Of a DNA stretch of 64,000 nucleotides, positions 44,018-52,834 are shown in pieces. The translations under genes were made by a program, and so were the position numbers. Position 1 is the first letter of the stretch. Each line of letters opens with the position of its first letter. Source of the DNA: Paenibacillus sonchi (lineage in GTDB: Bacteria; Bacillota; Bacilli; Paenibacillales; Paenibacillaceae); NCBI RefSeq assembly GCF_016772475.1, contig NZ_CP068595.1, positions 7,192,001 to 7,256,000 on the forward strand, given 5' to 3'. Below the pieces are notes generated by a model. The model was not told where the DNA came from. It worked only from the letters and a program-made list of their open reading frames with translations, and did not search any database.

Positions 44018-45994
44018 CTACTTGACATCCGCCTCCCAGTAATCGCCAACCAGGCCTTCAATAATACTGCCGCTGGCCCAAGGCATCAGACAGAACCAGG
44101 TGCTTGCCGGGGAACCGTCGCTGTAGGTCTCCGTTACCAGCCCTTCGGAATGGCAATATCTCTCGGACATCCATCCCTTTTTCCCGTGATCAAATTCCCG
44201 GTCATAACGGTTATAGGTCTGGCATCCCCAACCGATGGTATCCAGCATCCGCTGCCGGACGTAAGGATCTTTACGCTGCTGCACGAAGTAATAAAGCTCA
44301 TCCACCAGGTTGCTTGACATTGGATGAATATGGGGATTAGCGACAGAGGTAACGCTTCCCCCGCAGCTGGACCAGCCCACGGTGCTGAGCGGCGGCACCT
44401 TAACCGGTGAATTGTATGCGAACTTGAAGGTGAACTCGTAGCCGATCGCATCTCTCATATGATCAAGATACAGAGCATCGCCAGTGAGGGCGTGGAGATA
44501 TCTGACTGCCTTGATGTATGCCAGAATCCCTTCGGAGTCCACTGCTTTATCCGCATCAAGCGGCGTTCCATAACATTCCATTCGTCTCACATAGGTTTCA
44601 TAATAATGCTTCTCGCTGCGCTTCAGGCTGTCCAGATGCGTGCTGTCCCCGGTGAGCCAGCTGTAGTATGCCATAGCAGCCATGCACCATGTTCCGCTGA
44701 AGGAATCATATTCAAGCCCGGCACCGGTCCGCTCGGATAGGATGGCCGGGTATTCATCATCCGAATTTTTGCTTTTCTCCAATACCAGGAGAACCTTCTT
44801 CACGAAAACCATCCAGTCCTCATGGAGGATATTGTGGAGCCGTCTCTCAAATTCATAGGCCTTCATAATATAAAATAAAGCCTGCGCACACAGATAAGCG
44901 GAATGTCCAGGTGTGCGCATTCCGTCAAACCACCAGCCGTTAATGCTCCATTTCCCCTCCTGATACGCCTCATAAGGCAGCCCGGAAGCCGGGTTCAAGG
45001 AATTTTCGGCAATATTCTGAATACAGGAAAGCGCCTGGCGGCGCATAGGCTCGTCCCCGAGCCGCAGGGCAGCCATTAGAACCGGAACGGCCACAGGCAA
45101 TCCGTCCGTCCAGCTGATCGAGATTATTTTATTGTACCGGTATCCGTCTGTTTCCTTGTCCTCATATACAAAGGTGGAATAACTGCGTTCTTCGGGCAGC
45201 CACGCATATTGATAAATCGCCTGAGACAGATCGGCTGCAGCCGTCTGGAGATCGCTGCCCGGTCTTGGAGGCTGATGATAGCGGGAATAGATTTCTTCAA
45301 TTACAGCATTGATGCCCAGCTCAGATTCAGCTTCGTACTCATACAAATCCAGTGTGAACTCCACAGACTCCGAAGCCGCCAGTTCAAAACAATTCTCACC
45401 AAGAGGAGCCCGTTCCTTGACCAGACGCGATTTGATGAACAACAACGGAGCGTTCTCATACCCGAGTGTATACCCGACCGTTCCTTTGGCCAGTGAGCAG
45501 GTATAGCCGCTGTATTGGTAGAATTCACCGGTCAGCTCCGGCTTCCATTGGGTTTTGCCCCCATCCTTGCTTACAAAATACGGACTGGCACAAAGGCCAA
45601 ATATCTTGCCGTTGTCATATACAAGCGCCGCCGGATGTGACAGCCGGTCGCTTCGTACCATCCACCAAGGAGAGGAAGGGCGTGAGGGGCTGCCTTCCCG
45701 CAATCTGGGGAACTCATTCGGAACATTCTGCGGAGCTTCCCCGCGGTTACGGCCATACATAAAAGCCGGCAAAAAAAAGCGCGGATTGGCCTTGGCAAAC
45801 GGCAGCTCCACATGAATCACTCCCGACCACGTTGCGCCGCTTAGATTCGTTATCCGTACCCTTGCCTGAAACGGCTGTTTGGCACTGCCTGTACCGCCTG
45901 TGATCTCTATGGATGCGTGTAGTCCATGCCCATTTAATCCGTTATATTCAGTATCTTCTTGAAATTTGCTTCTTGCAGTTATGATCAGCTCCAT
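44018..45994 (-). CDS. Putative glycoside hydrolase with N-terminal beta domain and (alpha/alpha) barrel
   Basis: About 658 residues, no signal peptide. The first 250 residues look like beta-sandwich; the remainder is helix-rich with repeated aromatic/acidic patterns (YNKIISISWTDGLPVAVPVLMAALRLGD, WSINGWWFDGMRTPGHSAYLCAQALFYIMKAYE, YDSFSGTWCMAAMAYYSWLTGDSTHL), fitting an (alpha/alpha)6 toroid of carbohydrate-active enzymes. I do not recognise the family. The gene is divergent from an AraC gene and has promoter module P3, placing it in the xylan regulon. The ATG at 45994 is well spaced from GGAGG; the ATG at 46000 is too close. Cytosolic action on imported oligosaccharide is likely. Confidence 0.7.
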   Translation of the reverse strand: MELIITARSKFQEDTEYNGLNGHGLHASIEITGGTGSAKQPFQARVRITNLSGATWSGVIHVELPFAKANPRFFLPAFMYGRNRGEAPQNVPNEFPRLREGSPSRPSSPWWMVRSDRLSHPAALVYDNGKIFGLCASPYFVSKDGGKTQWKPELTGEFYQYSGYTCSLAKGTVGYTLGYENAPLLFIKSRLVKERAPLGENCFELAASESVEFTLDLYEYEAESELGINAVIEEIYSRYHQPPRPGSDLQTAAADLSQAIYQYAWLPEERSYSTFVYEDKETDGYRYNKIISISWTDGLPVAVPVLMAALRLGDEPMRRQALSCIQNIAENSLNPASGLPYEAYQEGKWSINGWWFDGMRTPGHSAYLCAQALFYIMKAYEFERRLHNILHEDWMVFVKKVLLVLEKSKNSDDEYPAILSERTGAGLEYDSFSGTWCMAAMAYYSWLTGDSTHLDSLKRSEKHYYETYVRRMECYGTPLDADKAVDSEGILAYIKAVRYLHALTGDALYLDHMRDAIGYEFTFKFAYNSPVKVPPLSTVGWSSCGGSVTSVANPHIHPMSSNLVDELYYFVQQRKDPYVRQRMLDTIGWGCQTYNRYDREFDHGKKGWMSERYCHSEGLVTETYSDGSPASTWFCLMPWASGSIIEGLVGDYWEADVK

Positions 45995-46062
45995 ATGCAT
46001 ATCCTCCAGTCTGGTGTATACCCAAAATCGCTTGCAATGTTCATCCCAACATGCTAGGATAA

Positions 46063-46122
46063 TGACATTTTAAAGTAGTTCCAGAGAATAATCATTGCAT
46101 ATCCCGCGGTATTTATTGCGCG
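46063..46122 (-). promoter_or_regulatory. Promoter P3 with shared direct-repeat module
   Basis: Minus strand: CGCGCAAT (module 1-8), TGCAATGATTATTC (24-37), -10 TAAAAT (51-56; 46067-46072). The GATTATTC block is identical to P2. Further downstream, around 46023-46037, TTGCAAGCGATTTTG is an imperfect cre. Serves the glycosidase gene at 44018-45994. Confidence 0.7.
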
Positions 46123-46142
46123 AATTGACCTGGAGGTAGCAG

Positions 46143-47000
46143 ATGAACGATCCTTTTGAACTTCGTTATGATCCCATCAAAAAAGACTTTCTCTACCTGC
46201 ACCGGATTACTACTTATAACATGGGGACTTTTTATCACCGGCATGAAGCATACGAGCTGTATTTGTTTTTGCGCGGCAACGTCAACTTTTACATTGAAAA
46301 CAGCTGCTACCATTTAGTACGCGGTGATTTGCTTGTGATCAATCCAGAGGAAATGCACCGTTCCTTCAGCCTGGATGAATCCCAGTATGAGCGGATTACC
46401 ATTAACCTCCAGAAGTCTTATCTGCACCGCCTCTCTACTCCGGCCACGCAGCTATCCGGGTGCTTCGACTACCGCCCGAAGGGGAAAGGCAATATCGTAC
46501 ACCTGGAGGAATCCCAGCTGCAGCAATTTCTCGGGCTCACAGGCACTCTGGAGGAGGCACTCTCATCGGAGGCGTATGGATCAGATATTATAGCCAACAG
46601 CGCTATCGCTCAATTATTAGTCCTGACCAACACTATTTTTCACAATGCGAGCTTTATTCCTGCTGATATCATGCCGGAGCTGGTCCGCAAAACTATGGAT
46701 TATATTGAAGCCCATCTCGGACAGAACATTACGCTTGAACAACTTGCCGGAATCTTTCATTTGAACAGCACATATATTAGCCGCCAGTTCAAAAAACACA
46801 CGGGCTTAACACTCCGTTCCTATATATTGGATCGCCGGGTTTCCTTGGCCAAGTCCTATCTCCGTGAAGGTCTGAGTCTTACCGAGGCCTGTTATCAATC
46901 CGGCTTCAGCGACTATGCCAATTTTATCCGCAGTTTTACCAGGATCGCCGGAATTTCACCTGGCAGATTCGCCAAAAAAAACGCAAACCTCCCGAAGTAG
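46143..47000 (+). CDS. AraC-family transcriptional regulator
   Basis: 285 residues, paralogue of the protein at 43156-44010: same cupin opening (YHRHEAYELYLFLRGNVNFYIENSCYHLVRGDLLVINPEEMHRSF) and same DNA-binding end (LEQLAGIFHLNSTYISRQFKKHTG...EACYQSGFSDYANFIRSFTRIAG). The two recognition helices are nearly the same, so both may bind the same operators. Divergent from the glycosidase at 44018-45994, with P3 between. TGGAGGTAGC ahead of the ATG. Its 3' end contains the terminator of the opposing operon. Confidence 0.9.
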   Translation: MNDPFELRYDPIKKDFLYLHRITTYNMGTFYHRHEAYELYLFLRGNVNFYIENSCYHLVRGDLLVINPEEMHRSFSLDESQYERITINLQKSYLHRLSTPATQLSGCFDYRPKGKGNIVHLEESQLQQFLGLTGTLEEALSSEAYGSDIIANSAIAQLLVLTNTIFHNASFIPADIMPELVRKTMDYIEAHLGQNITLEQLAGIFHLNSTYISRQFKKHTGLTLRSYILDRRVSLAKSYLREGLSLTEACYQSGFSDYANFIRSFTRIAGISPGRFAKKNANLPK

Positions 47001-47011
47001 AAGGCTTGCGT
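46974..47011 (-). terminator. Terminator of the HK/RR operon
   Basis: On the minus strand a stem of about ten pairs (ACGCAAGCC with GGTTTGCGT, G-T wobble included) is followed by eight T. It overlaps the last codons of the convergent AraC gene. Confidence 0.75.
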
Positions 47012-47017
47012 CAATGT

Positions 47018-48637
47018 CTAGTTTTTTATCAGCTCCGTAGGATTCATACCGGTAATTTTTTTGAACAGTGTGCTGAAGTAGGGAATGTTCTTATAGCCGA
47101 CCCGTTCGGCCACTTCATAGACCAGCATATTCCGCTCCATGAGCAGCTCGCGCGCTTTCTCGATCCGCACCCGGGTCAGGTAGTTATTGAAGGTCTCACC
47201 GGTAATATTTTTGAAAATAATGGACAAATGGTTCCGCGAAATGAATACCTTATCCGAAAGCTCGGCAAGTGTCAGCTCTTCCGCATAGTGCTCATGAATG
47301 TAACTGGTCATGAAATCGACAACCTGTCTATGCTTGCTGCTGCCTTTCCATTGCCTGCTGCTGCAGATCCTGGTGATCTTATCCATCAGCCACCTTGCCA
47401 GCTGATCCGGTACGATCAGGCTGCTGATCTCCTTGGCAATCTGGTCATTGGTGAACAGGTCATCCAGTACCAATCCGGATTCATATAACGAGTAGGTTAT
47501 AATTCCCCACAGCTCGCTTCCAAGCATTTGCACGTATCCTTGGGAAAGTCCCTCCTGCTTGTTCATTTCCGTGATATAGTCCAGTACAAGCTGGTGGGCT
47601 TCGGCCTCCTGCGAAGCCTTCATCGCTGTCGCCAGCTTATAAGAGAACTTGACCGGAAAGAGGGCGACATCTCCCAGCTCGCTGCTGCTGTCCTCCCGGT
47701 ACATGTACACTTCATGTGCGGAAGCAACGCGCAAGGCTCTTTGATCCATTGCGCGGAAAGCTTCCTCCGTGGAGTCGGAGAGCTTCGTCCATGTATCCTT
47801 CACTCCCCCGATCCCTATCCGTGTCACCAGCTTAAGATAGCCGCCGATGCTGTCATTCAGCCTGATCCCCAGTTCCTCCAGCTTCCCCTCTAACTGTTCG
47901 GGATGCCTTGGACCCGGATGAATAATCAATAACGCCCGGGTACTGTGCAGCTCTGTGTATTCCATATCCGGGAACAGCTTGCGCGCTACTTCACAAGCAA
48001 TATTGCTGACCGCAAACCGGAACAGGTTCCAGTCGGAGACGGATAGACATCTGGCCCGTTCATCACGGATCAGTTCGATGCCAACCGTGACATGCTTACG
48101 CTCCTGCCAGTAAAGGTATGACGGCGGAAGGCGTGTGCTGTCTTTGTAGGCATGGTCCAGAGTACCGACAGCTGCGGAGCGAACCCACTCTTTTTCCACA
48201 AAAGGCTCGTACAGCGTCATTTTAAACTCAAGCTCCCATTGCCTGATCCGCTTCTCCTCTTCTTCCTCAAGCTCCTGTACGACATTGCTTAGAATCGATT
48301 TCAGCGTCGGCAGACTGATCGGCTTGGAGACATAATCGGTCACATGAAACCTTAGCGCTGCCCTCGCATGCTCAAAATCCGAATAACCGCTCAGTATAAT
48401 GATTTTGCCCTGGAAGCCTTCCTTCCTAAGCTGCTCCATCATATCCAGGCCGCTCATCACGGGCATATACAGGTCAGTGATCACAATGTCCGGTTGTGTA
48501 CGGCGGATTACCTCCAGTCCGTCCTCTCCGTTCATAGCCTCCCCAACCCATTCAGCTCCCAGCTCATCCCAGGGAATCGCCCCTTTCATCCCCTTTAGAA
48601 CTTGGCGCTCATCATCAATGATTGCGATTTTCCACAT
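47018..48637 (-). CDS. YesN-type response regulator with AraC DNA-binding domain
   Basis: 539 residues. Receiver domain with phospho-Asp in DIVITDLYMPVMSG and Lys in YVSKPISLP; C-terminal AraC double HTH (LTLAELSDKVFISRNHLSIIFKNITG...EVAERVGYKNIPYFSTLFKKITGMNPTE). The open frame reaches 48715, but AAGGAGGTAGGGG lies before ATG 48637, the natural receiver start. A cre-like sequence (48702-48716, imperfect) lies in the gap to the kinase gene. Last gene of the SBP-GH67-permease-permease-kinase-regulator set; likely controls uptake of xylan fragments. Confidence 0.92.
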   Translation of the reverse strand: MWKIAIIDDERQVLKGMKGAIPWDELGAEWVGEAMNGEDGLEVIRRTQPDIVITDLYMPVMSGLDMMEQLRKEGFQGKIIILSGYSDFEHARAALRFHVTDYVSKPISLPTLKSILSNVVQELEEEEEKRIRQWELEFKMTLYEPFVEKEWVRSAAVGTLDHAYKDSTRLPPSYLYWQERKHVTVGIELIRDERARCLSVSDWNLFRFAVSNIACEVARKLFPDMEYTELHSTRALLIIHPGPRHPEQLEGKLEELGIRLNDSIGGYLKLVTRIGIGGVKDTWTKLSDSTEEAFRAMDQRALRVASAHEVYMYREDSSSELGDVALFPVKFSYKLATAMKASQEAEAHQLVLDYITEMNKQEGLSQGYVQMLGSELWGIITYSLYESGLVLDDLFTNDQIAKEISSLIVPDQLARWLMDKITRICSSRQWKGSSKHRQVVDFMTSYIHEHYAEELTLAELSDKVFISRNHLSIIFKNITGETFNNYLTRVRIEKARELLMERNMLVYEVAERVGYKNIPYFSTLFKKITGMNPTELIKN

Positions 48638-48758
48638 TACCCCTACCTCCTTAAACTCCGTAAAAACTAAGCACGACAATATCTGCTCTACAGTAAGGAA
48701 GCGCTTACCGCACACCGTTCCGTATCTTGTCTACAGCTCTGCATCTGAATGATAAGGA

Positions 48759-50495
48759 TCAGTCCTTCCCGGCAGGAGGTTCTGTCAGCAGCGGCAGCAT
48801 AATTTCCACTCTTGTTCCACCCTCTTCACGTTCTCTTAGCGTAATCCCGTAACTCTCCCCGAAATACCCGGCGACTCTCTCCCGCACATTGCGTATTCCA
48901 TAGCCGCCTGTATGGCGTTTATGGGGGCTGTGACCGGGCTGCTTCAGTCCGGCTCCGTTATCATCAATGACAATGTGCAGAGCATCATCAAGTCTCTCCA
49001 TTACGATAGACACATAGCCGCTGCGCTGCTTGTTGAAGCCATGAACGATGGAATTCTCCACGAACGGCTGTAGTGTAAGCTTGGGAATGTATAACTCCTG
49101 AAGCTCAGGCGCTGCCTCAATCCTGTATTCAAGCCCTTCACCCCAGCGCAGCTGCTGGATTTCCAGATAACACTCTATATGCAGCAGTTCATCTGCTATC
49201 GTGATAAAGCTGTTGCCGTTAGACAAGCCGATCCGGAACATGCGGCCCATCAGCTCCAGAATACGGCTAAGCTCATCCTGTCCGGCCTCAATCGCCATCC
49301 AGTTAAGCTGATCCAGCATATTATATAGAAAATGCGGATTGATATTGGCCTGAAGCGCCTCAATTTCAGCTTTCCGCTGCTGTTCATAACGCCGCTCAAG
49401 CGAGAGATACAGCTCCTCAATCCGTTCGTTCTGCTTGCGGTAGCCGGAGAATAAATAACCGAATTCATTCTCATAATCCACGGGAAGTTCCACATTATCG
49501 CCTCCAACGGAGTACATGCGCATCGCAGTTACAAGATTTTTGATCGGCTTGGTAAACTGTTTGCTCAAAAAATGGGTCAGCAGCAATACCAGCAGCACTG
49601 CAGCGATACCGATCAGGCCGATCCACTCCGCCAGCTTCAGGCTGCTTGCCGTGATCTGCTTCCAGGAGGTGAATTCGATCAGGGTCCAGATGGAATTATC
49701 CATCCTGGAATAGACGAGCAGCGTATCGCGGGAGCCATCGGTGGCCGGGATATGGACATAACCCGATTTATTGCTTTTGAGATCAATCCAGCGGGACCAG
49801 TCACTCTGGTCCATGGCATCGCCTATTTTCATAATCTGCTGTCCTTCGCTGTCCGCCATAATCCGGTTAGATCCGTCGGAGTTGCCGGTCAGCAGCTTCC
49901 GGATCTCGTTGGCCTTGATGTGGACGACCAGGACACCTAAATAGTCATTCTCACTTATGATTTTCCGGGAAAAGCTGAGCACCGGAACCTCACCTTGCGC
50001 GCTGGGGAATTTATATTCCCTGGACCAGCAAAAATCGCTTTTCTCCAGACACCCGGCCCCTACCTGCTTGTTAAGATCCGCAAGGTTCCGGAACTGGATA
50101 TAGCTTTGCCGTTCACTCGGGATAGGGTTAGCCATATACAGGTCAATCCCTTGAATCAGCGGAATCGCATAGGTCAAATTCGCGAGTGCGCTTTCAACAC
50201 CTGCACGCCTGCGGTACCTCTCAAATTCATCCTGCCGGTTCAGGAGGAAATTAGTAAGCTCGCTGTCGCGGGAGCTGGACAGGGATATCTGCTCGATCAT
50301 GACCAGCTTGGTCGTAATTTCATTATTCAGCTCATCCAGCAGCTGCTGCTGATAATGGGAGGTGGTCTGTACGAGCGCCTTGGACGAATTGCTGTAGCTT
50401 GTCCATGCGGTAACAACGATAAGGGCAATAAGGACAATGGCAAAGCTATGAAAGAACAGACGGTCGATTCTATACTTTTTAAAAGGATTGATCAA
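48759..50495 (-). CDS. YesM-type sensor histidine kinase
   Basis: 578 residues from a TTG start at 50495 with GGAAGG ahead. Membrane segment near residues 15-35, external Cache-like sensor of about 250 residues, second membrane segment near 290-310, HAMP, His-kinase domain with phospho-His in NPHFLYNMLDQLNWM, ATPase domain (LQPFVENSIVHGFNK, DNGAGLKQPG, GGYGIRNVRERV). Intact, in contrast to the kinase at 38060-39780. Partner is the response regulator 121 bp downstream. It follows two permeases by about 100 bp. Confidence 0.93.
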   Translation of the reverse strand: MINPFKKYRIDRLFFHSFAIVLIALIVVTAWTSYSNSSKALVQTTSHYQQQLLDELNNEITTKLVMIEQISLSSSRDSELTNFLLNRQDEFERYRRRAGVESALANLTYAIPLIQGIDLYMANPIPSERQSYIQFRNLADLNKQVGAGCLEKSDFCWSREYKFPSAQGEVPVLSFSRKIISENDYLGVLVVHIKANEIRKLLTGNSDGSNRIMADSEGQQIMKIGDAMDQSDWSRWIDLKSNKSGYVHIPATDGSRDTLLVYSRMDNSIWTLIEFTSWKQITASSLKLAEWIGLIGIAAVLLVLLLTHFLSKQFTKPIKNLVTAMRMYSVGGDNVELPVDYENEFGYLFSGYRKQNERIEELYLSLERRYEQQRKAEIEALQANINPHFLYNMLDQLNWMAIEAGQDELSRILELMGRMFRIGLSNGNSFITIADELLHIECYLEIQQLRWGEGLEYRIEAAPELQELYIPKLTLQPFVENSIVHGFNKQRSGYVSIVMERLDDALHIVIDDNGAGLKQPGHSPHKRHTGGYGIRNVRERVAGYFGESYGITLREREEGGTRVEIMLPLLTEPPAGKD

Positions 50496-50597
50496 ATGCT
50501 CTACCTTCCTTCGTACTCCCGTTCAGACACAATAAACGGTAAAGCTGCGAAGGGCATTCGACGCTTTACCGTTAACGGACCAATGTTTTTTTACATT

Positions 50598-51443
50598 TTA
50601 TCCTTTAATTCCTGTGGTTGCAATCCCTTCAACGAAATATTTCTGAAGGAACATGAAGACGATGGTTGCCGGAAGTATAGATACCAGTGACATGGCAAGC
50701 AATTGGCCCCACTCCGCCGCAGATTGCGAGTCATTGATCATACGCAGCGCGAGTCCGACCGTATACTTGTCCACGCTGTTGATGTACAGGAGATGGCCGA
50801 GGAAATCGTCCCAGTTCCACAGGAAGCAGAAGATCGTCACGGTAACGATTGCCGGAAAGGCAAGGGGCATAACGACTCTCCAGAAGATACCGAACCAGGA
50901 GCAGCCGTCAATTTTCGCCGATTCGTCAAGCTCTCTTGGAACGCCGCGGATAAATTGGATCAGCAGGAAGACGAAGAAGCTGCCGCCCGCCCCGGTAGCA
51001 AGCAAATGCGGAACAATAAACGGCAAGTACGTATTCACCCAGCCCAGTTGATGGAACAGCGCGTATTGAGGGATGATCAGCACTTGTCCGGGCATCATCA
51101 GGGTCAGCATCAGGATGGAGAACCAGAAGTTCTTGAGCGGAAAGTCCAGTCTCGCAAAACCGAAGGCCACCAGGGTACAGGATAGCAGCGTTGCAATGAT
51201 TACCGCGAATTCCAGTCCGAAGGTATTGAGATAGAAATCGGTAAACGTGTGTCCGGGAACCGATGTCCAGCCTTTGGTGAAGTTGCTCCATTGCGGGGCA
51301 GTCGGGAAAATCGACGGAGAGCCCAGCTCAGTGCTGTGCTTCAGTGAAGCACCGACCCACCAGAGCACCGGATAAACCATAATGAGGCTGAAGAGAATCA
51401 TGAACAGATGACGGAACGCCGGCTTCCATTTTAGAGTGGTCAT
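50598..51443 (-). CDS. Carbohydrate ABC transporter permease (MalG/UgpE type)
   Basis: 281 residues, six membrane segments. EAA loop RELDESAKIDGCSWFGIFWRVVMPLAFP and C-terminus FLQKYFVEGIATTGIKG are family hallmarks. Start overlaps the partner permease stop (ATGA). With the partner permease and the lipoprotein at 54980-56308 it makes a second, shorter-type sugar importer than the LplABC set. ATPase not encoded here. Confidence 0.93.
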   Translation of the reverse strand: MTTLKWKPAFRHLFMILFSLIMVYPVLWWVGASLKHSTELGSPSIFPTAPQWSNFTKGWTSVPGHTFTDFYLNTFGLEFAVIIATLLSCTLVAFGFARLDFPLKNFWFSILMLTLMMPGQVLIIPQYALFHQLGWVNTYLPFIVPHLLATGAGGSFFVFLLIQFIRGVPRELDESAKIDGCSWFGIFWRVVMPLAFPAIVTVTIFCFLWNWDDFLGHLLYINSVDKYTVGLALRMINDSQSAAEWGQLLAMSLVSILPATIVFMFLQKYFVEGIATTGIKG

Positions 51444-52402
51444 TTACGTTTTTTCCCTCCAGTGTCTGTTTCATAGAATACCCAATACTTCGAGGTGTAA
51501 GAGATCAGAACCGTTGCAGCAATAATAGCGACCAGCATAATCCAGGCCAGTGCCGAAGCATAACCCAGCTCATAACGGCTGAATGCCCTTTCATACAAGT
51601 ACATCGCATACACATAAGTGGAGTTCATCGGCCCGCCGTTCGTGATCACAAAGGCTGAAGTGAACATTTGGAAGGCACCGATAACGGCCATTATCAGGTT
51701 GAAGTAGAGAATGGGTGAAAGCATCGGCAGTGTGATGCGGAAAAATTGTGTGATTTTGTTGGCCCCATCCACAGATGATGCCTCGTACAGGTCGTTTGGA
51801 ATCTGCTTCAGACCCGCCAGAAAAATAACCATGGTGGAACCGAATTGCCAGACCGTCAGCAGGATCAGCGTGCTGAGCGCCGTATCGGGACTTGTAATCC
51901 AGCCCTTCCCTTCAAAGCCAAAGACGCCAATCAGTTTGTTAAAAATCCCGTCTACCCCAAAAATGTTGCGCCAGAGCAGCGATACTCCGATACTCCCTCC
52001 GATCAGCGACGGAAAATAAATCGCCGTGCGGTAAAAGCTTATTCCTTTTACGGCCCTGCTAAGAATTATAGCAACGAAGAGAGCGGCTATAAGCTTCAAG
52101 GGTACGGAAGCCAGCACATACATGAAGGTTACCTTGGCGGATTGGATGAATTTGGGGTCCGCTGTAAAGATACGCTCATAATTGCGGGTCCCGATCCACT
52201 TCATCGGCTGCAACAAGGTGTAGTCGGTGAATGAATAGTACAGGGATAAGAATAACGGATACGCCGTAAGCGCCAGAAATCCGATCAGCCAAGGCGAAAT
52301 AAACAAATAGCCTGCAAGCGGAGCGTTCCATCTGCTGCGAAAGTATGAGCTTTTTTTCGTCTTGGCAGCAGATTGGGCTATAGCGGCTGTGGAACGGTTC
52401 AT
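51440..52402 (-). CDS. Carbohydrate ABC transporter permease (MalF/UgpA type)
   Basis: 320 residues. N-terminal basic tail, then APLAGYLFISPWLIGFLALTAYPLFLSLYYSFTDY, typical of MalF-type permeases; EAA loop DLYEASSVDGANKITQFFRITLPMLSP. AAGAGGTGA precedes the ATG. Separated from the upstream GH67 gene by 432 bp that holds repeats and a short palindrome, so it may have its own promoter. Confidence 0.93.
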   Translation of the reverse strand: MNRSTAAIAQSAAKTKKSSYFRSRWNAPLAGYLFISPWLIGFLALTAYPLFLSLYYSFTDYTLLQPMKWIGTRNYERIFTADPKFIQSAKVTFMYVLASVPLKLIAALFVAIILSRAVKGISFYRTAIYFPSLIGGSIGVSLLWRNIFGVDGIFNKLIGVFGFEGKGWITSPDTALSTLILLTVWQFGSTMVIFLAGLKQIPNDLYEASSVDGANKITQFFRITLPMLSPILYFNLIMAVIGAFQMFTSAFVITNGGPMNSTYVYAMYLYERAFSRYELGYASALAWIMLVAIIAATVLISYTSKYWVFYETDTGGKKRK

Positions 52403-52429
52403 CTGTGGTCACCTCTTGTGGTCAATTTT

Positions 52430-52444
52430 TATACTTTAAGTATA
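52430..52444 (-). promoter_or_regulatory. Palindrome upstream of the permease genes
   Basis: TATACTTTAAGTATA, symmetric except at the centre, 28-42 bases before the permease ATG. Position suits an operator or a -10 region; no partner hexamer is convincing. Confidence 0.3.
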
Positions 52445-52637
52445 TAATCCGCCCACCGCCCGCTAAAGGAGGGGAATGCTCGAATTCTTTCAAAATATAA
52501 CGATAAAAAAAACAACCGCTCCAAAATCAACAGGGGCATGCTGAAGACGGATCGCCCTATTCCTTCACGATTGATCCGCAGCCGTTACGGACAGGAAAGC
52601 CGTTATTGCAGGAAGATTCGTCTATTCCAGAGGTAAA

Positions 52638-52764
52638 CGGACTGAGATGCCCTTATTTGTCCCTTTCCCCTTGATTCCAGGCTCATTCGAACGAGATAAC
52701 GGCTCCTGAGTCCGTAACTGCTGAAAAAGTAAGATTTTTGGCAAAATAAGGGCTCCTCTGTCCG
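52638..52764. repeat. Intergenic repeat cluster, one inverted and two direct copies
   Basis: Related units share ATAASGGC..CT..GTCCG: GATAACGGCTCCTGAGTCCG at 52695-52714, AATAAGGGCTCCTCTGTCCG at 52745-52764 (both plus, about 50 bp apart), and an inverted copy at 52638-52662 reading AAATAAGGGCATCTCAGTCC on the minus strand. They fill the 432-bp gap between the GH67 and permease genes; no gene is seen in that gap. Confidence 0.5.
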
Positions 52765-52834
52765 CTTCAGTCTGCGGATGGGAGCCCAATCCTTCAAAAA
52801 GAAGCGGTATTCACCGCCTCTGCATTCCAAAGCA

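Noticed and set aside
52638..52662. CTGAGATGCCC resembling part of a TPP riboswitch
   Set aside because: No other conserved TPP elements around it; the sequence is explained as one unit of an intergenic repeat.
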